A stretch of 5,213 nt of DNA from Oscillospiraceae bacterium (GTDB lineage Bacteria > Bacillota > Clostridia > Oscillospirales > Oscillospiraceae). The notes beneath the pieces were generated by a model. It did no database searches. It was not told the origin of the DNA and saw nothing but the letters and a program-made list of their open reading frames with translations. Shown here one piece after another: positions 1-5,213 of this stretch. Both the position numbers and the translations under genes were made by a program. The stretch spans positions 1 to 5,213 of the forward strand of contig WQRL01000166.1 in assembly GCA_009786775.1 (NCBI GenBank). Direction: 5' to 3'. The first letter of the stretch is position 1; the number at the start of each line of letters is the position of its first letter.

Positions 1-83
1 CTCTGGGGGAAAGCGGGACGGCCGCAGTCCTGGAACACAAATTTCACCCAGGATCCCAAGCCTACACCAGGGTGGGCGTGACT

Positions 84-198
84 GACTGCGGCCGTCACAC
101 TTTTTCACAGAGCACCTGCCCATGTCCGGCGGATGGCTGCGGTACAGACCAGCCGGACACGGGCGGGTGCTCTGGGGGAAAGCGGGACGGCCGCAGTC
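84..198. repeat. Long imperfect palindrome spanning the repeat junction
   Basis: Bases 84-130 are the imperfect reverse complement of 152-198, giving 47-base arms around a 21-base loop (131-151). The outer 13 bp (84-96 with 186-198) pair perfectly. The inner 23 bp (108-130 with 152-174) pair with only two non-Watson-Crick positions, 117/165 and 122/160. Between them 101-106 pairs with 176-181, including two G-T pairs. The palindrome crosses the boundary between copy 1 and copy 2, so every internal junction of a longer array would recreate it. Copy 2 ends before its own right arm, so the last unit cannot form it. As RNA either strand would fold strongly; the balance of wobble pairs slightly favours the plus strand but does not decide it. 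Confidence 0.85.
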
Positions 199-251
199 CT
201 GGAACACAAATTTCATCCAGGATCCCAAGCCTTCACCAAGGCAGACGTGAC

Positions 252-274
252 TGACGGAGGCCGTCACACTTTTT
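252..274 (+). terminator. Weak terminator-like hairpin in repeat copy 2
   Basis: TGACGG (252-257) pairs with CCGTCA (261-266) around a 3-base loop, and five T follow after three bases (270-274), which resembles a small plus-strand intrinsic terminator. The equivalent bases in copy 1 cannot form this stem because positions 87 and 89 differ. No plus-strand gene is visible upstream, so its function is uncertain. It may simply be part of the repeat. Confidence 0.25.
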
Positions 275-318
275 CACAGAGCACCTGCCCATGCCCGGCG
301 GATGGTTTTGGCAATTTC

Positions 319-1779
319 TCACTCTGGACTCACGCCTATACTATAGTCAATTATTTCCTTCTTTAACCCAAGCAACCTGCATATGTTTATAGCATCTTCC
401 GGCAACTTTTCACCTGTACACACACGCAAAAGCCCATAATCCATGTAGCCCGCTATCATTGAAACCCTCTCCTCTATGGACACCGCTTCCATTTTCTCCG
501 CCACCGCTTGATCCATGTGCATTTTACGCAGGCCAGCCACTTGATAGTGAGCTCCCGCCAGGGCAGAAACACCTTCATAATGAGTAGTCATTACAGCAAA
601 CGCACTATGTTTGCTGAGATATGCGCATACCCCACGGGCAATCTTGCCACCCTCTGAGGGGTTTGTCCCTCTTGCAAATTCATCGAGAAGAACAAGCGTT
701 TTTCCTGTTTCAACATCGCTTAAAATCTCCTGTAGCTTCACAATTTCGCCTCCGAAGCTGGATAAACCTCTGTCCGCTGCTTCTAAGTCATCAGAAACCA
801 AGTGCATACCGTCAAGAAGCGGACACTGAGCCTGCTCCGCAAAAGGGAAAAAGCCGTAATGAATCAGCATGACATTTAGTGCCAGAGTCTTTAGAGCCAC
901 ACTCTTGCCGCCCATATTCGCACCGGTGATTACGGTTGCACCTGCATTTATCTCCATTGACAGCGGGGTGAATCTTCTGCCGTGCTCAACTAAAATGCTC
1001 TCCATATGAGGGCTTGACATATGGGCAAAGCGGATTAAGCTCCCGCCGGGCTCCGGCATACAGGCCTTATGCGCAGTAGCGAGCTTCGCCTTTTGGATAG
1101 TCAAGTCCAGTTCCCCTATTACTGTGGCGTTATGTAGTAAGGCTTCGCGGCAGGGTATTAGTTTTTCTGAAATCCATCGCAGGACTTTCAGCTCCTCTTC
1201 TTGCTCACGCTCTGCCAGCGATGCGCGCCTTGCCGTGAGCACGGCCTGCGCCTCTTCGCCTTTGATATCGCGAAGCTCAAGCTCCACAGCCTTTTTTTCA
1301 CTGCGTATGTCTGCAAGGGCGGGGGAGAAAGCGCTGCTTATATGAAAAACCGCTACTTTGCTGCCGCCGGGATCCAGCAGGCTCAGAGCCGGGTCCGTGT
1401 CTTGTATTTTAAGCCCCTTGTAGTTAGCTACATCATTGATTTCGCTAAATAACGGCGAAATTTGTTCCAGATGCAGTACGAACCGTTTTAGCTCAAACAT
1501 ATCAACTTCACTGAGGTCACTGCCTATGCGCCCAATTGAGGCGCGTATGTCTTTCGTTTGGCTAAAAATCTGCTCAAGGGCTGTGTACTGAGAACCTAAA
1601 GCATCCAGCAGCTCTATTGTTTTGGCTATGTTTTGAAGCTCTTGATTTAGCACATTTTCCTGCCCTGCCGCATAGGGCTTCATGCTGCGCAGAGCCTCCC
1701 GCCCGAATGGGCTTGCAGGCTCAATAAGGCTCATTACATATGTAAAGCCTATACGGTCTTTTTGTCCGTGGTCTAGCAT
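319..1779 (-). CDS. kamC: KamC-like MutS-family ATPase, lysine 5,6-aminomutase reactivase
   Basis: Likely the ATPase subunit of the reactivase that restores lysine 5,6-aminomutase after its adenosylcobalamin is inactivated, acting in the cytoplasm. Seen directly, in numbering from the longer ATG at 1791 (490 residues): a helical region; a charged, coiled-coil-like stretch at about 162-212; then a MutS-type ATPase with Walker A GANMGGKS (290-297), a signature-like SSFGGE (344-349), Walker B TLVLLDEF ending in D370-E371, and TTHY (402-405). It lacks the mismatch-recognition domain of MutS and the Smr tail of MutS2 and is far shorter than either, which argues against DNA repair. Its partner KamB ends 16 bases upstream, matching the known kamB-kamC pairing. 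I start it at the ATG at 1779 (486 residues), because GGAGGT sits 4 bases before it and overlaps the upstream ATG. The stop is TGA. The main alternative is a MutS-like reactivase for a related aminomutase, such as ornithine 4,5-aminomutase. Confidence 0.8.
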   Translation of the reverse strand: MLDHGQKDRIGFTYVMSLIEPASPFGREALRSMKPYAAGQENVLNQELQNIAKTIELLDALGSQYTALEQIFSQTKDIRASIGRIGSDLSEVDMFELKRFVLHLEQISPLFSEINDVANYKGLKIQDTDPALSLLDPGGSKVAVFHISSAFSPALADIRSEKKAVELELRDIKGEEAQAVLTARRASLAEREQEEELKVLRWISEKLIPCREALLHNATVIGELDLTIQKAKLATAHKACMPEPGGSLIRFAHMSSPHMESILVEHGRRFTPLSMEINAGATVITGANMGGKSVALKTLALNVMLIHYGFFPFAEQAQCPLLDGMHLVSDDLEAADRGLSSFGGEIVKLQEILSDVETGKTLVLLDEFARGTNPSEGGKIARGVCAYLSKHSAFAVMTTHYEGVSALAGAHYQVAGLRKMHMDQAVAEKMEAVSIEERVSMIAGYMDYGLLRVCTGEKLPEDAINICRLLGLKKEIIDYSIGVSPE

Positions 1780-1783
1780 GTTT

Positions 1784-1789
1784 ACCTCC
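1784..1789 (-). promoter_or_regulatory. Ribosome binding site fixing the kamC start
   Basis: Read on the minus strand, the sequence ATGGAGGTAAACATG (1791 down to 1777) holds two in-frame ATG codons. GGAGGT (1789-1784) lies 4 bases before the second ATG and uses the G of the first. The first ATG has no Shine-Dalgarno match upstream, only AT-rich bases after the kamB stop. The second ATG at 1779 is therefore the likely start, giving a protein four residues shorter than the longest frame. Confidence 0.8.
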
Positions 1790-1795
1790 ATTTGT

Positions 1796-2803
1796 TCAAT
1801 CTTTCACATTGATAACAGGCACAGGGACGGCGCTTTGCATTTTTTGTTTGAACACTTCCCCGACGTAATGGTGTCCGTAAGTTGAAAATGGATTTATGGC
1901 TATGGCTGCTAAGTTAATTGCATTAAGAACCCTAAGCACACAGCCTGCGGCTGTTAACCGGCGCATGGAATCTGCGCCGATTAGAAGTTTGCTCGCGTCT
2001 TCCACCGCAATAATGAAGCCTTTGGGCAAGCCGCTTCTGATAAGCGGGGCCAGCATGTTGTCCGTGAGCGCACCGCCTATATACAGCCCTTGTGGCTGGG
2101 GGGTAGAATTTATTTCCGCAACTAGGCCGGCACCTTCTCCAAGCGCCTTTGCTTCGTCTGCAAGAATAATGAATTTACCGTGGCCTTTAACAGGGGATAT
2201 CATCTTAGCAAATTCAGGTGCTTCCTGTGTCATCAGCAGGCTGCAAACATGCGCCGTTTCAGCCACCGTTTCAGCCATATTCAGGTTTAGCGAAGCTCCT
2301 GTACACAGTATCGTCACTTCTGCCAATGATTTTGAACATAGGGATTTTCGCCCTACGGCTCCGTCAATAATCACTTTGCCGGCACCATATCCGCGAAATG
2401 CCCGGGATATCTCCACAAGCTGAGCTACTATTGACGGCCCTGCCAACTGGACATTTCCGTCGCTTAGAGCCCGCACAATTGCAACTTCACCCAAAGGAGT
2501 TGAAATCCCTGTTGTATCCAGAATTTCCCTAGTTACATCCGAGTACTTTAAGAGCTTCTCCGCCGTGGCAAAAAGACTGCCCGCCCTTATGTATATCCCA
2601 GGTTTCTCCGTGCCTGTCACAAGGTCAGTGCTCTCTCCGTCCCTGCCAATGGAGGTCAAAGCCAGCACCCCGCCCTCAGGGCCATCCGCAGCATGGCCTG
2701 AGATAAGATTGTTTAGCACAGTTGTTTTGCCCGCATTCTTGCACATTCCGATTATAGATATTGAAGCATAATTTGAAACTAAGCCGAAAAGAGAATATCC
2801 CAT
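1796..2803 (-). CDS. kamB: KamB-like P-loop protein, lysine 5,6-aminomutase reactivase subunit
   Basis: Likely the partner of KamC in the chaperone that reactivates adenosylcobalamin-dependent lysine 5,6-aminomutase in anaerobic lysine fermentation. The 335 residues show an N-terminal nucleotide-binding motif IGMCKNAGKTT (18-28), with five residues between the first glycine and GKT as in dethiobiotin synthetase/CobQ-type P-loops. They also show a conserved-looking LTSIGRDGE (49-57) followed by TGTEKPGIYI (63-72), a GPS motif (122-124), IIDGAVGRKS (145-154) where a Walker B/switch would sit, and NPFSTYG (304-310). These blocks match what I recall of KamB proteins; no search was run. The start ATG at 2803 has AAGGTGG (2813-2807) just upstream. 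The stop TGA (1798-1796) lies 16 bases before the preferred kamC start, so the two are almost certainly one transcript with possible translational coupling. No signal peptide or membrane segment is evident. A less specific reading is a P-loop protein of unknown target. Confidence 0.78.
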   Translation of the reverse strand: MGYSLFGLVSNYASISIIGMCKNAGKTTVLNNLISGHAADGPEGGVLALTSIGRDGESTDLVTGTEKPGIYIRAGSLFATAEKLLKYSDVTREILDTTGISTPLGEVAIVRALSDGNVQLAGPSIVAQLVEISRAFRGYGAGKVIIDGAVGRKSLCSKSLAEVTILCTGASLNLNMAETVAETAHVCSLLMTQEAPEFAKMISPVKGHGKFIILADEAKALGEGAGLVAEINSTPQPQGLYIGGALTDNMLAPLIRSGLPKGFIIAVEDASKLLIGADSMRRLTAAGCVLRVLNAINLAAIAINPFSTYGHHYVGEVFKQKMQSAVPVPVINVKD

Positions 2804-2825
2804 ATGCCACCTTCAAACCCTATGC

Positions 2826-2857
2826 AAAAAGGCCTGTCGCAAAATATGCGGCAGCCC
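2826..2857 (-). terminator. Intrinsic terminator between the sensor kinase and kamB
   Basis: On the minus strand GGGCTGCCGCA (2857-2847) pairs with TGCGACAGGCC (2841-2831) at 9 of 11 positions around a 5-base loop, and five T follow at once (2830-2826). This is a good rho-independent terminator for the regulator-kinase operon, about 50 bases past the kinase stop. It ends only 22 bases before the kamB start, too close to fit a full promoter plus ribosome binding site after it. It may therefore also sit in the kamB leader and control read-through. Confidence 0.7.
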
Positions 2858-2894
2858 CCTTGCTGCACGTAACACCCAAAAGCCCAGGCGTTAC
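2851..2894 (-). promoter_or_regulatory. Hairpins upstream of the terminator, possible attenuator leader
   Basis: Reading toward kamB, GTAACGCC (2894-2887) pairs with GGTGTTAC (2876-2869) as an 8-bp stem with one G-U pair and a 10-base loop. Next, GCAGC (2866-2862) pairs with GCTGC (2855-2851) around a 6-base loop. The second stem uses bases of the terminator's left arm (2857-2847), so the two are mutually exclusive, as in an antiterminator/terminator switch. I see no cobalamin-riboswitch or lysine-riboswitch core, and the leader is too short for either. The pairings are seen; the regulatory role is inferred. Confidence 0.4.
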
Positions 2895-2907
2895 TCACCA
2901 CTTGGTT

Positions 2908-4332
2908 TTATTTAATTGATAATGAAAATATAAACTTTGTATTGCCGTCGTGGCTTTCGACGAAAATATCCTGGTTGTGATTGTCGAGTATGGTCTTGAC
3001 TATATATAGCCCCAATCCGACACCGCTTTTGTCTGCACTTCTGGCCTTGTCAGCTTTGTGAAAGCGGTCAAATATGTGCGGCAAGTCCTCTTCACTGATG
3101 GTTTCACCTTGATTTTCAACGGAAACATAGGCCAAGGCCCCTTGTTTCCACAGGTCGATTTCCAAAGTGCCCCCCTGTCTTGAGAACTTTATTGCATTGT
3201 CAACTAGGTTATATACAACCTGCGTAATCGCATCGCTGTCACCGAGGGTCATGATTGGCTCTTCCGGAAGATTTGCTTCAATATCAAGCTGCTTGCCGGT
3301 GATTTTTGTACCCAAGCTGAGCAGAGCCAGCCTTATAACTTCCGAAACATCAAAGCTGCCTATGTTCTTGGGCTCTAGGGAAGCTGAGTGGAGTGAGGAC
3401 ATTTCCAGCATACTTATCGAAAGCCTTGAGAGCCTGCGGGACTCTGACGCGATTATATTGAGATACTTCTTCTCGTTCTCAGGGGGAATGGTGCCATCCA
3501 GAAGCCCTTCGGCAAAGCCGGTTATGACAGTCATGGGGGTTTTTAGCTCATGGGAAATATTGGCTATAAACTCACGCCTAAATTCCTCCGAACCTTCCAG
3601 TGTATCCGCCATGGCGTTAAAAGACTGGGTGAGCTCCCCAATTTCGTCATACCTCCCCGTATCGTCAACCCGTACAGAAAAGTCGCCCCTTGCAAACCTC
3701 CTGGCCGCCCCTGCTATTTCATTAAGAGGCTGGGTCAGTTTCCTGGTGGCGAAAAAAGATATTACAAAAGCCAGTGCCATCACCCCAAGGGCAATTAAAA
3801 TAAACACCCCTGAAAAAGTCCGCCATTCCTCATGAAACGCCGACATATCGCTAAGTACGAACAGATATCCGAATATAACCGTTTCACCGCCTTCAAGCTG
3901 AACCAGCGGTGCCCCTACAATTTTACGCGGCTCCCTAAATATATCCCCTGCTGCATCCATTCTCACAATATACCCATCTGCCGCCCCGAGCATCTCTTCA
4001 GGGACGCGGAGGCCCAGGAGCCTTAAATCCCTATTTGAGCATGCCACGACCTCCCCGCCCGCATTCGCGATGAGGAGGTCAAATTCTGTTACACCTGAGG
4101 TAAAGGCAAGCCACATGCTAAGGCCCAGGTCACCTATCTGCACGCCGTAATAGCTGTGCTGCACATACAAGTACCTGGCGGTTTCCATGTGAACCTGAGT
4201 CATCATAGCCCTCTTCTCAGCCATGGCTCTCCTGTAGGTCCACGCTGACGAAAGCCCCCCTAGCAGCGAGAAACTTATAAACACTATTATGGAAACTGCA
4301 ATAAAATTCCGAAAATACAGGCTATGTTTCAT
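2908..4332 (-). CDS. Membrane sensor histidine kinase, HAMP/HisKA/HATPase type
   Basis: Sensor of a two-component system; it should autophosphorylate on a histidine and pass the phosphate to the regulator encoded just upstream. In its 474 residues: TM helix 1 at about 9-30; an extracytoplasmic sensing region 31-173, whose DLLIANAGGEVVACS stretch (85-99) resembles the PAS-like fold of Cache-type sensors; TM helix 2 at about 174-195; HAMP about 196-248; HisKA with SHELKTP and the phospho-acceptor H261; N box NLVDNAIKFS (375-384); F box IFDRF (420-424); and G2 box GVGLGL (437-442). The G1 box reads VENQGETI (405-412), with asparagine where the usual aspartate stands and threonine for the second glycine, a variant I recall from other Firmicute kinases. 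The ATG at 4332 follows the regulator stop by 11 bases and has only a weak Shine-Dalgarno (GCCGAG), so translation may be coupled. A later Met37 start would remove TM1. The ligand is unknown. Confidence 0.93.
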   Translation of the reverse strand: MKHSLYFRNFIAVSIIVFISFSLLGGLSSAWTYRRAMAEKRAMMTQVHMETARYLYVQHSYYGVQIGDLGLSMWLAFTSGVTEFDLLIANAGGEVVACSNRDLRLLGLRVPEEMLGAADGYIVRMDAAGDIFREPRKIVGAPLVQLEGGETVIFGYLFVLSDMSAFHEEWRTFSGVFILIALGVMALAFVISFFATRKLTQPLNEIAGAARRFARGDFSVRVDDTGRYDEIGELTQSFNAMADTLEGSEEFRREFIANISHELKTPMTVITGFAEGLLDGTIPPENEKKYLNIIASESRRLSRLSISMLEMSSLHSASLEPKNIGSFDVSEVIRLALLSLGTKITGKQLDIEANLPEEPIMTLGDSDAITQVVYNLVDNAIKFSRQGGTLEIDLWKQGALAYVSVENQGETISEEDLPHIFDRFHKADKARSADKSGVGLGLYIVKTILDNHNQDIFVESHDGNTKFIFSLSIK

Positions 4333-4343
4333 CTCGGCTTGGG

Positions 4344-5030
4344 CTACTCAGCGCATTCAAACTTATAGCCAACACCCCACACAGTTTTCAAAGACCACTT
4401 TTCGCTGACGTTTTCCAGTTTCTCGCGCAAGCGCTTTATATGCACATCGACTGTGCGTGAATCGCCGAAGTAGTCAAAGCCCCAGACTTCGTCCAAAAGC
4501 TGATTTCTCGTATATACCCTATTGGGCGAAGATGCCAGATGAAACAGCAGTTCCATTTCCTTGGGCGGGGCATCTATGCGCTTGCCGTTGACATATAGCT
4601 CAAAAGAATCCATATCAATTATTAGGTTTTCAAAGGTCAGCCGCTTAACTTCTACGGTTTCAGCCGTGTCAAATCTTCTCATAACGGCGTGCACCCGGGC
4701 AATAAGTTCCCCCACTTCAAAAGGCTTTACTATGTAATCATCGGCACCCATCTCCAGGCCTGTCACCTTATCAAGAGTTTCACCTTTTGCAGTGAGCATG
4801 ATGATCGGCACATTGGACACTGCGCGTATTTCCCTGCACACGCCCCATCCGTCCATTACAGGCAACATAATATCAAGCAGTATTAAATCGGGCTGAAAAC
4901 TCTCAAACTCGGCCACTCCCACGGCTCCGTTCTCAGCTATGGAGACAGCGAATCCGTCTTTTTCCAAATATAGCCGCAGCAGCTCCGCGATGTTGTCATC
5001 ATCTTCGACAATTAGTACCTTTTTTGACAT
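4344..5030 (-). CDS. OmpR/PhoB-family response regulator
   Basis: DNA-binding transcription factor activated by phosphorylation, most likely from the kinase encoded immediately downstream. In numbering from the ATG at 5030 (228 residues): a receiver domain, about 2-118, with acidic pocket E9-D10-D11, phospho-acceptor D53 in LILLDIMLP, T80 in MLTAK and K102 in IVKPF; then a winged-helix Trans_reg_C domain, about 127-226, with TVDVHIKRLREKL as the recognition-helix region and the C-terminal VWGVGYKF typical of the family. The frame opens three codons earlier at a GTG (5039). However, GAGGTGA overlaps that GTG and stands 5 bases before the ATG at 5030, so I choose the ATG. The stop is TAG, 11 bases before the kinase start, so both form one operon. 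The target genes cannot be read from the sequence; kamBC is a candidate by position only. Confidence 0.95.
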   Translation of the reverse strand: MSKKVLIVEDDDNIAELLRLYLEKDGFAVSIAENGAVGVAEFESFQPDLILLDIMLPVMDGWGVCREIRAVSNVPIIMLTAKGETLDKVTGLEMGADDYIVKPFEVGELIARVHAVMRRFDTAETVEVKRLTFENLIIDMDSFELYVNGKRIDAPPKEMELLFHLASSPNRVYTRNQLLDEVWGFDYFGDSRTVDVHIKRLREKLENVSEKWSLKTVWGVGYKFECAE

Positions 5031-5035
5031 TTCGC

Positions 5036-5042
5036 TCACCTC
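5036..5042 (-). promoter_or_regulatory. Ribosome binding site fixing the response regulator start
   Basis: Minus-strand GAGGTGA (5042-5036) stands 5 bases before the ATG at 5030. It overlaps the alternative GTG at 5039, which itself has only AT-rich sequence upstream. This favours the shorter 228-residue protein over the 231-residue reading. Confidence 0.75.
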
Positions 5043-5073
5043 AAAAATTTATTGGTTCATATCTTATTTACAC

Positions 5074-5102
5074 ATTGTACATAATTTACGCCAAAAAAGC
5101 AA
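5074..5102 (-). promoter_or_regulatory. Putative sigma-A promoter of the two-component operon
   Basis: On the minus strand TTGCTT (5102-5097) and TACAAT (5079-5074) are separated by 17 bases. The -10 matches the consensus at five of six positions and the -35 keeps TTG. Transcription would begin near 5067, leaving a leader of about 35 bases before the ATG. An alternative -35 (TTGGCG, 5095-5090) with a later TAAATA is also possible. The sequence GTAAAT occurs at 5089-5084 and again at 5071-5066, flanking the -10, and could be a regulator site. Confidence 0.5.
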
Positions 5103-5213
5103 GAGGTCATTATTTTTTTACCACGCAAAACGCATGAAGGTTAATCCATCTTCCGTTAAGCAAAGATTCGAATATTTTAGGTCATACCCATTATCTCAGC
5201 TGCAAAGCAGCCC
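5103..5213. other. AT-rich intergenic edge, no gene recognised
   Basis: All three minus-strand frames entering from the right edge meet a stop within about a dozen codons, and the plus strand shows no convincing start. A short hairpin, GCTGC/GCAGC with an AAA loop (5199-5211), lies at the edge without a T-run on either side inside the window. It could be part of a structure cut by the window boundary. I cannot assign a function. Confidence 0.4.

Larger units (their letters stand above)
1..305. repeat. 169-bp tandem direct repeat, one full and one truncated copy
   Basis: Two direct copies are visible. Copy 1 is 1-169 and copy 2 is 170-305, which stops after 136 bases. Over the shared 136 positions they differ at nine bases (copy 1 positions 47, 64, 70, 73, 74, 76, 87, 89, 125), all substitutions with no indels, so they are about 93% identical. 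Copy 1 begins at the window edge, so the array probably extends to the left. The repeat is visibly richer in GC than the genes beside it. The period is not a multiple of three and the frames are not conserved between copies, so I read it as non-coding. Each copy also holds a 6-bp stem with a 14-base loop (28-33 with 48-53; 197-202 with 217-222) that is intact in both copies. I do not recognise the family; an intergenic repeat element or a structured RNA are both possible. Confidence 0.9.

Noticed and set aside
1..305. CRISPR array
   Set aside because: The repeat unit is 169 bp in direct head-to-tail copies with no unique spacers, and no cas genes are present.
72..366. Short plus-strand open frames in the repeat region (72-254 and 133-366)
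   Set aside because: They run through non-coding tandem repeats in different frames, the repeat period is not a multiple of three, and neither has a good ribosome binding site or recognisable protein features.
1896..2423. 175-codon plus-strand open frame opposite kamB
   Set aside because: It lies wholly inside kamB on the other strand, and its serine/proline/alanine-rich translation resembles no protein family; it is a shadow of the real gene.
2804..2907. Cobalamin riboswitch before kamB
   Set aside because: It was considered because the enzyme being repaired uses adenosylcobalamin, but the gap is only about 100 bases and I could not see a B12 box or the usual riboswitch core.
3167..3835. 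222-codon plus-strand open frame opposite the histidine kinase
   Set aside because: It is antisense to the conserved kinase and HAMP domains, which fully explain this sequence.
5140..5159. PhoP-like TTAAC direct repeat upstream of the regulator
   Set aside because: Two TTAAC copies occur on the minus strand but 15 bases apart, not the 11-base period expected, and such short AT-rich words are common by chance.
5161..5185. tRNA T-arm-like TTCGAAT
   Set aside because: The flanking bases do not form a proper 5-bp T stem on either strand, and no anticodon arm or acceptor stem is present.

Overview
The window looks like a chromosomal fragment of an amino-acid-fermenting anaerobe, probably a Clostridia-type Firmicute. 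Two things suggest this. The two reactivase-like genes belong to families known from lysine fermenters, and the ribosome binding sites are GAGG/GGAGG-like with close spacing. The taxonomic guess is an inference from gene families and is not proven by the sequence.

All four recognisable genes lie on the minus strand and read right to left. At the right edge (5040-5213) is an AT-rich region with a plausible sigma-A-type promoter. It is followed by an OmpR-family response regulator (4344-5030) and, 11 bases later, its partner sensor histidine kinase (2908-4332). After a roughly 100-base gap containing a minus-strand terminator and competing hairpins come two genes that match the lysine 5,6-aminomutase reactivase pair: KamB, a P-loop protein (1796-2803), and KamC, a MutS-like ATPase (319-1779). 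The left edge (1-305) is non-coding, GC-rich tandem repeat DNA with a 169-bp period. It contains a very long imperfect palindrome and probably continues beyond the window.

How the parts fit together: KamB and KamC are thought to use ATP to remove damaged cobalamin from the adenosylcobalamin- and PLP-dependent lysine 5,6-aminomutase (KamDE) so that it can accept fresh cofactor. Neither aminomutase subunit is in the window. The two-component pair upstream is co-directional. The terminator lies so close to kamB that a kamBC promoter hardly fits after it. Transcripts reaching kamBC must therefore probably pass the terminator, which makes it a candidate attenuator as well as the end of the regulator operon.

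The most unusual items are the palindromic 169-bp tandem repeat, the hairpin cluster in front of kamB, and the arrangement of a two-component system directly upstream of an aminomutase reactivase pair. Two start codons, those of kamC and the response regulator, are better placed a few codons inside the longest open frame because the ribosome binding site overlaps the first candidate start.
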